Notes under the pieces: model-generated | The model's database searches: none | What the model was told of the DNA's origin: nothing | What the model saw: the letters and a program-made list of their open reading frames with translations, nothing else | Part shown: positions 15,845 to 22,828 of the stretch, piece by piece | Position numbering within the stretch: the first letter of the stretch is position 1 | Layout of the letters: each line of letters starts with the position of its first letter | NCBI GenBank assembly: GCA_937995995.1 | Contig: CALKIP010000143.1 | Location: 1 to 24,765, forward strand | Reading direction: 5' to 3' | DNA: 24,765 bases | Source of the DNA: an uncultured bacterium | GTDB taxonomy: Bacteria > Gemmatimonadota > Gemmatimonadetes > Longimicrobiales > RSA9 | Made by a program: the position numbers and the translations under genes

Positions 15845-16225
15845 ATGCCGGCCCCATCCGCCGGGGCCCCTAAGTTTGAATTATCCGAAAACGCCCGCCG
15901 CGTTCTCGAAGCCCGATACCTGCGGCACGATTCCGAGCGACGGGTGATCGAGACACCGGAACAGCTCTTCGAGCGCGTCGCCTCTTCATCACCGCCCACG
16001 ACATCCCACCGGAGCGACACCTTCGCATCCAGGCCGCCTTTCGGCGCCACGTCGACGACGCGGTCTCCAGGACCATCGCCCCCCGAATTCGCCACGCCCG
16101 ACGACGTCGCCCGCATCTACCGCCTCGCCTGGGAGCTCAGCCTCAAGGGGATCACGGTCTACCGCTACGGAAGCAAGAACACGCAGGTGCTGGAGATAGG
16201 GAGGGAAAAGCGATCCGTACGGTAG
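15845..16225 (+). pseudogene. nrdJ: Relic of adenosylcobalamin-dependent ribonucleotide reductase, internally deleted and frameshifted
   Basis: The stretch encodes the first ~45 residues of a class II RNR (FELSENARRVLEARYLRHDS, ERRVIETPEQLFERV). Around 15981 it then jumps, in another frame, to the C-terminal part (LFITAHDIPPERHLRIQAAF, RRHVDDAVSRTI). At a C6 run (16079-16084) a +1 shift returns to the first frame for the conserved tail (PEFATPDDVARIYRLAWELS, LKGITVYRYGSKNTQVLEIG). Some 700 residues, including the active-site cysteines and the B12/substrate sites of the usual 800-900-residue enzyme, are missing. The same-frame reading stays open by chance through both shifts, giving a misleading intact ORF. 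It is divergent from polX with overlapping 5' ends. A functional RNR must be encoded elsewhere. Family identification is from memory of conserved motifs. Confidence 0.85.
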
Positions 16226-16278
16226 GACGCAAAAGGGTGGTTCCGCCGTCCACCGCCACCTTACGGCGACCGACGGCT

Positions 16279-16314
16279 AAAAAAGGCCGAAGCCCGGCGC
16301 GAGCCGGGCTTCGG
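16279..16314 (-). terminator. Rho-independent terminator of tRNA-Ser
   Basis: 12-bp perfect stem: arms 16287-16298 (CCGAAGCCCGGC) and 16303-16314, with tetraloop. On the minus strand the stem is followed by GGCC and six T residues (16284-16279). It is placed downstream of the minus-strand tRNA. Confidence 0.88.
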
Positions 16315-16318
16315 GAAC

Positions 16319-16338
16319 ACACGACGAATTCGTCGTGT
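16319..16338. repeat. 20-bp perfect palindrome between tRNA and terminator
   Basis: ACACGACGAATTCGTCGTGT is self-complementary over all 20 bases, centred on an EcoRI-like GAATTC. In the tRNA transcript it lies 10 nt after the 3' end and just before the terminator, so it could form a stem (with a small open loop) that guides 3' processing, or be a protein-binding site. Confidence 0.7.
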
Positions 16339-16348
16339 CAGATCACAG

Positions 16349-16432
16349 CGGAGGGCCAGGGATTCGAACCCTGAAGCGCTTGCGCGCGGCGGTTTTCAAG
16401 ACCGCTGCCTTACCAATTAGGACTAGCCCTCC
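16349..16432 (-). tRNA. tRNA-Ser (anticodon UGA)
   Basis: Cloverleaf on the minus strand: acceptor GGAGGGC/GCCCTCC with G73; anticodon arm GCGGT-CTTGAAA-ACCGC giving anticodon UGA (reads UCA and other UCN serine codons); a long class II variable arm, GCGC with GCAA loop and GCGC; T arm CAGGG-TTCGAAT-CCCTG. The long variable arm and anticodon exclude other isotypes; tRNA-Sec would have UCA. The 3' CCA is not encoded. The D arm pairs G10-C25, C11-G24, C12-G23 and T13-A22 only if one extra T (16422) is bulged. A palindrome and terminator follow downstream. Confidence 0.95.
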
Positions 16433-16510
16433 CAAGAGATTGCAGAACTGAAAAATAATAAAAAACACCCTCGAAAACCAGCCCGAAAAACCTCTACAGA
16501 GATTCCTGCA
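16433..16510 (-). promoter_or_regulatory. AT-rich region upstream of tRNA-Ser, probable promoter
   Basis: A sharply AT-rich block (16441-16500) in otherwise GC-rich DNA, between the divergent tRNA-Ser and hibernation factor genes. On the minus strand TATTAT at 16460-16455 could be a -10 box about 23 bp before the tRNA 5' end. No convincing -35 is seen. The same block may contain the plus-strand promoter of the hibernation factor. Confidence 0.4.
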
Positions 16511-16548
16511 TTCTCCCGACAGACAGCCGCCCGGCCACGGGCTACGTT

Positions 16549-16561
16549 GGATTCGAACCCT
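16549..16561 (+). repeat. 13-bp copy of the tRNA-Ser T-arm sequence in the hpf leader
   Basis: GGATTCGAACCCT occurs here, 20 bp before the hibernation factor start, and also within tRNA-Ser at 16360-16372, in the same orientation. The flanks are also similar (CTGAAGC versus CTTGAGC). It does not belong to a second complete tRNA, since no matching acceptor, anticodon or D arm is present. Confidence 0.5.
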
Positions 16562-16580
16562 TGAGCAAGGAGGCACGACG

Positions 16581-16913
16581 ATGAACGTCACCATCACCGC
16601 ACGGCACCTCGTGATCCCGGAACGGGTGCGCCGCCGGGCGCTCGATCGTGTTCAGCGGCTTCGCCGCTACGACCCACGGATCCTCGCCGCCGACGTCGCC
16701 TTCGACCGTGAGCGCGCCACCTACATCGCGGAGGCCAGGCTCGAGATCGCCGGCGAGCCCGCCGCATTCGCCCGTGCCAAGGCCGCGGATCCCGGCGCCG
16801 CGCTCGACCGGATGATCGAGCGCCTTCGTCGCCAGCTCAAGCGTGAAAGGGAGCGGGCGCGTGACCACCGCGCCGCCCCCCTCAACGAGATCCTGACCCC
16901 GGCGGGCCACTGA
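16581..16913 (+). CDS. hpf: Ribosome hibernation promoting factor / RaiA family
   Basis: 110-residue short-form HPF/RaiA/YfiA protein, which binds the decoding region of the 30S subunit and silences or stores ribosomes under starvation. The beta-alpha-beta start MNVTITARHLVIPERVRRRA, the basic helix LDRVQRLRRYDPRI and the C-terminal helix ALDRMIERLRRQLKRERERA fit the family. No long C-terminal dimerisation domain is present, so it is the short type. ATG 16581 follows an excellent ribosome site (AGGAGG, 16567-16572, 8 bases away). It is divergent from tRNA-Ser and convergent with purH. It ends before an inverted repeat that may serve as its terminator. Confidence 0.93.
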   Translation: MNVTITARHLVIPERVRRRALDRVQRLRRYDPRILAADVAFDRERATYIAEARLEIAGEPAAFARAKAADPGAALDRMIERLRRQLKRERERARDHRAAPLNEILTPAGH

Positions 16914-16921
16914 GCCCGCCG

Positions 16922-16973
16922 CACCGGCCGGCGGCTCGCCGATTCTCAGTGCCGGAAGAGCCGCCGGCCGGTG
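16922..16973. terminator. 15-bp inverted repeat across the hpf/purH 3' ends
   Basis: Perfect arms 16922-16936 (CACCGGCCGGCGGCT) and 16959-16973 around 22 nt. The right arm is inside the last codons of purH, so the stem straddles the purH stop. It lies 9 bp past the hpf stop and could act on both convergent transcripts. No T-run follows on either strand, so intrinsic termination is uncertain. Confidence 0.5.
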
Positions 16974-18532
16974 AACACCATCGCCATCCCATGCTCGTTG
17001 GCGGCGGCGATGACCTCCTCGTCCCGAACCGAACCACCCGGCTGGATGATCGCCGCGACTCCGGCCTCGGCCGCAGCATCCACTCCATCACGGAACGGGA
17101 AGAACGCATCCGAGGCCAGGACGGAGCCGTGCAGGTCGAGCCCCTGGTCGGCCGCCTTGAGCACCGCGATCCGCGAGGAATCGACGCGGCTCATCTGCCC
17201 GGCACCGATTCCGAGTGCCTGCTCGTTCTCGGCCAGCAGGATCGCGTTCGACTTGACCGAGGCAACGGCGCGCCAGGCGAAGCGCAGATCGCGCCACTCC
17301 TTCTCCGTCGGCCGCCTCTCCGTTACCACCCGCCAATCGTCCTCACCGAAGACCATGTGCATGCGATTCTGCACCAGCAGCCCGCCACGCACCCGCTTGT
17401 AGTCCAGCTCACTCGCCGCAGCCGGTTCGGTCGGGAGTACGATCAGGCGCAGGTTCTTCTTCGCCTTGAGCACCTCGAGCGCGTGCGGCTCGAAGTCCGG
17501 CGCGATGACCACCTCGAGGAAGGTGCTCGCCATCGCCTCGGCCGCAGCACCCGTCACCGGCACGTTCAGCGCGACGATCCCGCCGAACGCCGAGACCGGA
17601 TCGGTCTGCAGCGCCCTACGGTACGCGTCCTCCGCATCCTCGCCCAACGCGATCCCGCACGGCGTCGTGTGCTTGAGGATCGCACACGCCGCGCGATCCG
17701 TGTCCGCCCATGCCGAGACCGCCATGACTGCGCCCTCGATGTCGATCAGGTTGTTGAACGAGAGCTCCTTGCCGTGAAGCTGCTCCATCTCCGGCAGCGA
17801 CCCCAGCGGCGCATCCAACTCCGCGTAGAACGCCGCCGCCTGATCCGGATTCTCCCCGTAGCGAAGATCCTGGACCTGCCGCAGCCGAATCGGGACCTCG
17901 TCCGGCATAGAGGTCCCAGGTGCCTCTGCGGTCTCCCTGGCGCCCGCGTCCTCCGCCGCGGCCTTCGAGCCCAGAAACTCCGTGATCGCGGCGTCGTACG
18001 CCGCCGTATGGGCGAAGACCTTCTGCGCGAGCCGGACGCGGAAATCGGCGTCGACCGCGCCCTCACGCAGCGCCTCCAGCACGCGCGGATAGTCGTCCGG
18101 GTCCACCACCGGCACCACCCACGCGTGGTTCTTCGCCGCGGCCCGCAGCATCGTGGGTCCACCGATGTCCACCTGCTCCATCGCCTCCGGGACGTCCGCG
18201 CCCCCCGCCACCGTCTCGCGGAACGGGTAGAGGTTCACCGCCACGAGATCGATCGGCCCGTACCCCAGCTCCTCGAGCGCCGCGGTGTCCGCCGCCACGT
18301 CGCGCCGGGCCAGGAGCCCTGCATGGATCGCGGGGTGCAGCGTCTTGACCCGGCCATCCATGATCTCCGGATGCCCGGTGACGTCGCTCACCCCCTTCAC
18401 TTCGATCCCGGCCTCGCGCAGCGTGCGTGCCGTGCCGCCCGTCGAAATGATCTCCCAGCCGAGCGCCTCCAGCCCCTGGGCGAACTCGACCAGTCCCCGT
18501 TTGTCCGAAACACTCAGAATCGCTCTCGGCAT
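16946..18532 (-). CDS. purH: Bifunctional AICAR formyltransferase / IMP cyclohydrolase
   Basis: 528 residues, catalysing the last two steps of de novo IMP synthesis in the cytoplasm. The N-terminal MGS-like cyclohydrolase domain (MPRAILSVSDKRGLVEFAQG; IISTGGTARTLREAGI; VTGHPEIMDGRVKTLHPAIH) spans about 1-200. The C-terminal formyltransferase includes LRYGENPDQAAAFYAE, KHTTPCGIALGE (the Lys-His pair used in catalysis), SDAFFPFRDGVDAAAEAGV and the ending IIQPGGSVRDEEVIAAANE HGMAMVFTGRRLFRH. An Ala/Glu-rich linker joins the domains. Start ATG 18532 has GAGG at the normal distance. It lies 35 bp after purN in a minus-strand operon that also includes an MBL-fold hydrolase and a peroxiredoxin-like gene. 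Confidence 0.98.
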   Translation of the reverse strand: MPRAILSVSDKRGLVEFAQGLEALGWEIISTGGTARTLREAGIEVKGVSDVTGHPEIMDGRVKTLHPAIHAGLLARRDVAADTAALEELGYGPIDLVAVNLYPFRETVAGGADVPEAMEQVDIGGPTMLRAAAKNHAWVVPVVDPDDYPRVLEALREGAVDADFRVRLAQKVFAHTAAYDAAITEFLGSKAAAEDAGARETAEAPGTSMPDEVPIRLRQVQDLRYGENPDQAAAFYAELDAPLGSLPEMEQLHGKELSFNNLIDIEGAVMAVSAWADTDRAACAILKHTTPCGIALGEDAEDAYRRALQTDPVSAFGGIVALNVPVTGAAAEAMASTFLEVVIAPDFEPHALEVLKAKKNLRLIVLPTEPAAASELDYKRVRGGLLVQNRMHMVFGEDDWRVVTERRPTEKEWRDLRFAWRAVASVKSNAILLAENEQALGIGAGQMSRVDSSRIAVLKAADQGLDLHGSVLASDAFFPFRDGVDAAAEAGVAAIIQPGGSVRDEEVIAAANEHGMAMVFTGRRLFRH

Positions 18533-18567
18533 CGTGCCGTGCCTCGCCTATGAAATGTATCCCGGTC

Positions 18568-19302
18568 TCACAACAGCCCGAGCGCCCGCCGAACTTCCGC
18601 CTCATCCGGCCCGTCCGCATCCACCAGGCCGAATGCGACGGCGTCCGGCAGCGACAACGGACGAACCGCCTCCCCCGTGGCGAGCCCCCGCGCCACGGCC
18701 TCCACGGTCAATGGATAGATCCGATGCTCCACGCGGAGCACCCGCGCGGCCAGCTGCTCCGGCGAGTCGTCCGCAAGAACCGGCACCGGCCACTGCAGGA
18801 GGATGGCACCCCTGTCGTACTCCTCGTCCACCACGTGGACAGTCGCCCCGCTGATCCGGCATCCGGCTTCGATCACCGCCGCGTGTACGCGGGCGCCGTA
18901 CATTCCCTTCCCTCCGAACGCCGGAAGGAGTGCCGGATGGATGTTCAGGATCCGGTCCCGGTAGCGCCGCACCACCTCCGCGGGGACCAGCCGCAGGTAG
19001 CCGGCCAGTGCCACGAGGTCGACCTCGGCGTCGCTCAACGCAGCCAGCGTATCGCGGGCGACGTCGTCCTCGTCGCGCCCCCGCACGGGGACCACGCGCG
19101 ACGCCACCCCCGCCCGCTCCGCGCGGTCGAGTGCGCCGGCATCTTCGCGGTCACTCACCACGAGCACCACACGGGCGGTCTCGGCGGCGGCGCCCTGGAA
19201 GTGCTCGAGGAGCGCCTGCAGGTTCGTGCCGCCGCCTGATGCGAAGACCGCGATGCGTACCGGGCGCGCCGTCGCGCCTGCCATCCGGGATGTCTGATTC
19301 AT
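18568..19302 (-). CDS. purN: Phosphoribosylglycinamide formyltransferase
   Basis: 244-residue GAR transformylase, step 3 of purine synthesis, using 10-formyl-THF. It shows the Rossmann-like start IAVFASGGGTNLQALLEHFQ, the catalytic NIHPALLPAF (Asn and His) and SGATVHVVDEEYDRGAILLQ carrying the catalytic Asp. The C-terminus (LPDAVAFGLVDADGPDEAEV) is longer than in E. coli PurN. ATG 19302 shares one base with the stop of the upstream MBL gene (TGATG), which decides the start; ATG 19284 is possible. Together with purH it supplies two purine steps; the remaining pur genes are not in the window. Confidence 0.96.
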   Translation of the reverse strand: MNQTSRMAGATARPVRIAVFASGGGTNLQALLEHFQGAAAETARVVLVVSDREDAGALDRAERAGVASRVVPVRGRDEDDVARDTLAALSDAEVDLVALAGYLRLVPAEVVRRYRDRILNIHPALLPAFGGKGMYGARVHAAVIEAGCRISGATVHVVDEEYDRGAILLQWPVPVLADDSPEQLAARVLRVEHRIYPLTVEAVARGLATGEAVRPLSLPDAVAFGLVDADGPDEAEVRRALGLL

Positions 19303-19970
19303 CAGGCGAAGCCGGTGCGGTACTGGGGCACCAGGAAGGGGTTGGCGACGCGCTCGTGGCCGACTGTCGTCTCCGGTCCGTGCCCCGGGTAGAGCACCGT
19401 GTCGTCGGGGAGCGTGAGCACCTGCTCGCGGATCGAGCGCATGAGTTGCTGGAAATCGCCGCCGGGCAGGTCGGTCCGGCCGATCGAGCCCTGGAAGACG
19501 ACGTCGCCCACGAACGCGACCGCGGCATCGGCCACGTAGAGGATTACGTGACCAGGCGCATGGCCCGAGGCATCACGCACCTCGAAGCGCGCACCGGCGA
19601 GCTCGAGCGTCTGGCCATGGGCCAGCTCACGATCGGGAGGGGGTGGCGGCACCATCTGCATCCCGAACATCGCGGCCTGGTGGGCCACACCGTCGTACAT
19701 CCCACGCGCATCGGGGTGGAGGTAGACCGGCACCTCGAAGCGCTCGACCACTTCGGCCACGCCCTCGATGTGGTCGATGTGCGAATGCGTGAGCAGCACC
19801 GCCTCCAGCTCCAGCCCCTCCTCCTCGACCGCGGCCAGGAGCGAGGTCGTTCCGGCGCCTGGGTCGATCACGACGGCTCTCGTCTGCCCCGACCGCCACG
19901 CCAGGTACGCGTTTTCCCCGAACCCCGGCCCGGGAAAGACCCGGACCTCCAGCCCCACCTCCGTCCTCAT
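19302..19970 (-). CDS. MBL-fold metallo-hydrolase (glyoxalase II-like)
   Basis: 222-residue metallo-beta-lactamase-fold hydrolase with a two-metal site: THSHIDH at 61-67 (His62, His64, Asp66, His67), His137 in ASGHAPGH, Asp156 in VAFVGDVVFQGSIGRTD, and the terminal YPGHGPET. This is the glyoxalase II/YcbL-like subgroup, hydrolysing thioesters such as S-lactoylglutathione. The C-terminal extension that defines true GloB is absent. It overlaps the peroxiredoxin-like gene by 4 bases (ATGA) and is coupled to purN by TGATG, so it is co-translated. The substrate cannot be assigned; related short forms are often found next to housekeeping operons. Confidence 0.94.
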   Translation of the reverse strand: MRTEVGLEVRVFPGPGFGENAYLAWRSGQTRAVVIDPGAGTTSLLAAVEEEGLELEAVLLTHSHIDHIEGVAEVVERFEVPVYLHPDARGMYDGVAHQAAMFGMQMVPPPPPDRELAHGQTLELAGARFEVRDASGHAPGHVILYVADAAVAFVGDVVFQGSIGRTDLPGGDFQQLMRSIREQVLTLPDDTVLYPGHGPETTVGHERVANPFLVPQYRTGFA

Positions 19971-20425
19971 GCCTCCAGCGCCCTCAGTATCTCATCGGTT
20001 TTCGGCACGCCCCGGCTCGCGTACGCGATCTTGCCCTGCTTGTCGACCACGTAGACCGTTCGCAGCACACGGGACTCGTCCGGCGGCGCCGCGTGATAGC
20101 GGCGCGCGACCTCCAGGTCCGCGTCCACGAGCAGCGGGAAGTCCAGCTCATGGAGTTGCGCGAAGCGCTGGTTCTCCTCGAGTGAGCCGGGGTTCAGCCC
20201 GATCCGCTCCACGTCCGCGCCTATGAAGCGATCGCGGTCGTCGCGCGCCGACGAGAGCTGCTCACCGTTGGTCGGCGTCTCGTGCGGCGGATAGAAGAAC
20301 AGACACGCGTTCATCCGGTCGCGCAGTTCGGAGAGCGTGAACGGTTCCCCGTACGCGCTCGTCAGAGTGAAGTCCGGTGCATCGGAACCGACCTCGAGGA
20401 GTTCCGGCTCACGGTTGTCCGCCAT
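19967..20425 (-). CDS. Peroxiredoxin-like (AhpC/TSA, BCP-type) protein lacking the peroxidatic cysteine
   Basis: 152 residues with a clear BCP/PrxQ thioredoxin-like fold: LEVGSDAPDFTLTSAYGEPF, TLSELRD, ACLFFYPPHETP, GLNPGSLEENQRFAQLHELD, FPLLVDADLEVARRYHA and RTVYVVDKQGKIAYASRG. In active enzymes FYPxxxTPxC carries the peroxidatic cysteine. Here the sequence reads FYPPHETPTNGEQLSSARDD, with Asn53 in its place. I checked the codons: AAC at this position, not a frameshift. The only cysteine is Cys41, buried in the beta-strand. It should therefore not reduce peroxide by the usual mechanism and may be structural, regulatory or use another chemistry. ATG 20425 follows GGGAGG. First gene of a coupled run with the MBL hydrolase, purN and purH. 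Confidence 0.9.
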   Translation of the reverse strand: MADNREPELLEVGSDAPDFTLTSAYGEPFTLSELRDRMNACLFFYPPHETPTNGEQLSSARDDRDRFIGADVERIGLNPGSLEENQRFAQLHELDFPLLVDADLEVARRYHAAPPDESRVLRTVYVVDKQGKIAYASRGVPKTDEILRALEA

Positions 20426-20513
20426 CGTAGCCTCCCGTCGGAGATGTCATGCGCTCCCCGACCCGTGGGCCGCGAAGATACCACCCCCACGGCCCAGGGG
20501 CCAGGCCAGTCGA

Positions 20514-21506
20514 TCACGCCGGCTGAAGCTCCCGAGAGAGCTGCCGACAAAGTGCCGCTATGGGGCGCTTGTTGCGCTGGATGAGGTCCTCGGCCAGGAG
20601 CTTGAGCGCGCGAAGGTTCGTCCGACTCGCGTCATCCATGTCGTCGTTCCCCTCGTCCAGCCGCGTCTGGAAGCGGTAGTAGCGCTGCCGCCGCGTGGAA
20701 CGACCGTTGAGCAGGTGCTCGAGCTGGTAGTCGACCGTGTCGCTCACCCCATCGAACACCACGCCGAGGATCGGCTGTGCCCACTGGATCAGCCCCCACC
20801 CCTTCGCATCGTCGTACGGGATCGGCCGCGTCAGTTCACCCGTGCCGAGCGACACCAGCAGGATCTCGGCCTCCGGATCCACCGTCCGCGCCTCGGCAAA
20901 GGCGCACATCGCCGGGTTGTTCGCGTAGACGCCGCCATCCACCAGTGCGTAGTAGTCGAGCGGGTCGCCTTCCACTTCGATCTTGTGCGGCTCGAAGTAG
21001 GTCGGCGCCGCGGAGGTCGCCCGTGCTACGTCCCGCATGAAAAAGTCGTAATCGGGCCGCTCCCGCGCCCGGCGGCTTCGGAAGAAGAACGGCATGCGAC
21101 GCTCGATCTCGTAGCTCGGGATCAGCACGTCCGTCAGCGCGTCCTTCAGTCGCGCCTCGCCCAGGTAGCGCTCGAGCACCTCTTCGATCCCGCGACTCGT
21201 GTACCTCTCCTCCACCATGCTCCCCAATGCCCGGATCCGGTGCCACGTGGAGCGCGTGAAGATGTTGGCGCCCTCGCGCTCGTAGAGGTCGACGAGTTCG
21301 CGGGCCGTGTAGAGCGGCTGCCCATCCTCGTTCGGCCGCGTGAGGGCAAGCGCCAGGATACCGCCGGTCGAGGTGCCCACGATCAGGTCGAAGAGCCGAC
21401 TCACCGGCGTCTCCAGACGCGCCTCCAATTCGGCCAGCACCATCGCCGGGATGATCCCGCGTATCCCACCGCCATCGATCGACAGCACTCGAATCCGCTT
21501 CTTCAT
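20514..21506 (-). CDS. Patatin-like phospholipase
   Basis: 330-residue lipid acyl hydrolase with a Ser-Asp dyad. Oxyanion loop DGGGIRG at 11-17, nucleophile elbow GTSTG at 44-48 (Ser46) and the Asp190 motif VDGGVYANNP are all intact. The body resembles the patatin family of about 300-350 residues (SRLFDLIVGTSTGGILALAL; MRDVARATSAAPTYFEPHKI). No signal peptide or membrane helix, so it is cytosolic or peripheral. ATG 21506 is chosen because of GGAGG five bases upstream; a longer frame lacks a site. The likely role is membrane lipid turnover. Nucleotide-activated antiphage patatins share the motifs, but no cyclase or sensor gene is next to it. It is 88 bp before the peroxiredoxin-like gene. Confidence 0.93.
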   Translation of the reverse strand: MKKRIRVLSIDGGGIRGIIPAMVLAELEARLETPVSRLFDLIVGTSTGGILALALTRPNEDGQPLYTARELVDLYEREGANIFTRSTWHRIRALGSMVEERYTSRGIEEVLERYLGEARLKDALTDVLIPSYEIERRMPFFFRSRRARERPDYDFFMRDVARATSAAPTYFEPHKIEVEGDPLDYYALVDGGVYANNPAMCAFAEARTVDPEAEILLVSLGTGELTRPIPYDDAKGWGLIQWAQPILGVVFDGVSDTVDYQLEHLLNGRSTRRQRYYRFQTRLDEGNDDMDDASRTNLRALKLLAEDLIQRNKRPIAALCRQLSRELQPA

Positions 21507-21809
21507 GACCGCCTCCGGAGCGAAGGTGGGTGGGGCCTTCATCGATTCACGACCGCTCTGGCCCCGATGCACGACGGCGGCCGGGCGCTCCTACCCGGAG
21601 TGCCGGCCGCCGTCGGCCTGTTCCTGACGATGCTAATCCAGGAGACCGTGCCCTCGCAAGCCGGTCATTCGCTGTCCGGCTGGTGAGCAATCCCGTAAGC
21701 CTTCCCGGCGCCGCTTATGCCGAGGTCAATCACACGCCTCGATGCAGACGGGCTCGCAGGGATCTCCCCCGCGAGCCCGTCTCGCAATTCGAACGGTCCG
21801 ACCAACCGC
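21507..21809. other. Intergenic region with two strong hairpins
   Basis: About 300 bp between erpA and the patatin gene, both on the minus strand. Hairpin 1: 12-bp perfect arms 21746-21757 (AGACGGGCTCGC) and 21771-21782, with a self-complementary loop, 28 bp after the erpA stop; a plausible terminator without T-run. Hairpin 2: 13-bp arms 21572-21584 (CGACGGCGGCCGG) and 21603-21615, upstream of the patatin start. The patatin ribosome site (GGAGG) is at the left end. No gene was recognised. Confidence 0.55.
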
Positions 21810-22139
21810 TCAGACCGTGAACGAGCTTCCGCAGCCGCAGCCGCCCGCCGCGTTCGGGTTGTTGAAGGTGAAGCCGGACCCCATCATCGTCGTGACGTAG
21901 TCGATCTCCACGCCCTCGAGGTATTGGGCGCTGAAGGGGTCGACGAAGACACGGATCCCGTTCATCTCGAGGATCTCGTCGTCGTCCTGTGCCTCGTCCT
22001 CGATGTTGAGGCCGTACTGGAAGCCGGAACACCCCCCAGGCAGAACGGCGACACGGAGGCCGGCCGTCTCCGCCGCCCCCTGCTCCTCCATGAACTTCTG
22101 TACCTCAGCGATCGCGTTCGGCGTGACCGTGATGGTCAT
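21810..22139 (-). CDS. erpA: A-type iron-sulfur cluster carrier (IscA/ErpA family)
   Basis: 109-residue scaffold/carrier that passes Fe-S clusters to apoproteins. Three conserved cysteines are present: Cys37 in PGGCSGFQYGL and Cys101/Cys103 in the C-terminal GGCGCGSSF. The start MTITVTPNAIAEVQKFMEEQ and core ILEMNGIRVFVDPFSAQYLE fit the family. The acidic insert EDEAQDDDEI is common. ATG 22139 is selected by GAGGAGG four to five bases upstream. It lies 128 bp after gmhB on the same strand and may have its own promoter. IscA, ErpA and SufA cannot be separated reliably from sequence alone; no other suf or isc genes are in the window. Confidence 0.92.
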   Translation of the reverse strand: MTITVTPNAIAEVQKFMEEQGAAETAGLRVAVLPGGCSGFQYGLNIEDEAQDDDEILEMNGIRVFVDPFSAQYLEGVEIDYVTTMMGSGFTFNNPNAAGGCGCGSSFTV

Positions 22140-22267
22140 CGGCTCCTCCTCTAGGATAAACGACACCGCTACCGGATCGTGCGGTGTGTGGATACACTTT
22201 GGCGCTGCGCAGGTTTCAGGCCAACGATAGATCGCCGCCCGAGGACTGTCAACCCCCGAAACCGGCT

Positions 22268-22828
22268 TCAGATCCGGCTCAACGCGGCCTCGGCGACGCC
22301 CTCCAGATCGTCCACCACGACGATCCCGGAAGGTGTTCGCTCGGCCTCCCTGGCTCCGTAGCCGGTGCGGACCAGGTACCCGCCACCGCCCAGCTCGAGC
22401 GCGGGCTCGACATCGCTGACCTTGTCCCCGACATAGACGGAACACGCGAGGTCGAGCCCGAGTTCCCGCGCGGCGCGTCGGTACATCCCGAGCGCCGGCT
22501 TGCGACAGTCGCACGGTCCGGTGATGTCCGGGTGGTGCGGACAGAAATGCACCGCATCGAAATGGACGCCTTCCGCCGCGAAGAGCTCCTCGACCCGCTG
22601 TTGCACGCGTCGGAACGCATCTTCGTCGTACCGCCCGCGTGCGATCCCCGACTGGTTGGTCACGACGACCAGTGCGAAGCCTGCTGCAGCCAGTTCCCGA
22701 AGCGCCCGAGCCGAGCCGGGGATCAACTCCACGCCGGCCGGATCGGAGAGGTACTCTCTTTCGACGATGAGCGTGCCGTCCCGGTCGAGGAACACCGCGC
22801 GCCGAAGCCCTCCCTCAGGCGACGGCAT
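22268..22828 (-). CDS. gmhB: D-glycero-D-manno-heptose 1,7-bisphosphate phosphatase (HAD family)
   Basis: 186-residue HAD phosphatase of the GmhB/histidinol-phosphatase group, removing the 7-phosphate in the ADP-heptose pathway for lipopolysaccharide or related glycans. Motif I FLDRDGTL gives nucleophile Asp15 and acid Asp17; motif II VVTNQSG; GDKVSD carries the terminal aspartates; the GmhB-specific zinc loop is CPHHPDITGPCDCRKP with Cys96, His98, Cys106 and Cys108. ATG 22828 lies inside the 3' end of selA (14-bp overlap). This is the only start that includes the full first motif. It sits downstream of selA in a coupled minus-strand run. A heptose pathway agrees with a diderm envelope. Confidence 0.93.
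   Translation of the reverse strand: MPSPEGGLRRAVFLDRDGTLIVEREYLSDPAGVELIPGSARALRELAAAGFALVVVTNQSGIARGRYDEDAFRRVQQRVEELFAAEGVHFDAVHFCPHHPDITGPCDCRKPALGMYRRAARELGLDLACSVYVGDKVSDVEPALELGGGGYLVRTGYGAREAERTPSGIVVVDDLEGVAEAALSRI

Noticed and set aside
16349..16432. Possible selC (tRNA-Sec), given selA in the window
   Set aside because: The anticodon is UGA in the tRNA (serine UCN), not UCA, and the 7-bp acceptor with normal T arm does not fit the longer acceptor of tRNA-Sec.
16538..16565. A second tRNA gene around the GGATTCGAACCC motif
   Set aside because: Only the T-arm-like motif is present; no acceptor, anticodon or D arm can be built around it.
16949..18553. A 534-codon plus-strand ORF antisense to purH, and similar long ones antisense to the P-type ATPase (4936-6177) and polX (14148-15593)
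   Set aside because: They mirror well-conserved genes on the other strand, are Arg/His/Pro-rich without family motifs, and are expected by chance in very GC-rich coding DNA.
20514..21506. CBASS-type antiphage patatin effector
   Set aside because: The catalytic motifs fit any patatin. No cyclic-nucleotide synthase, ubiquitin-like or other defence gene is adjacent; neighbours are housekeeping.
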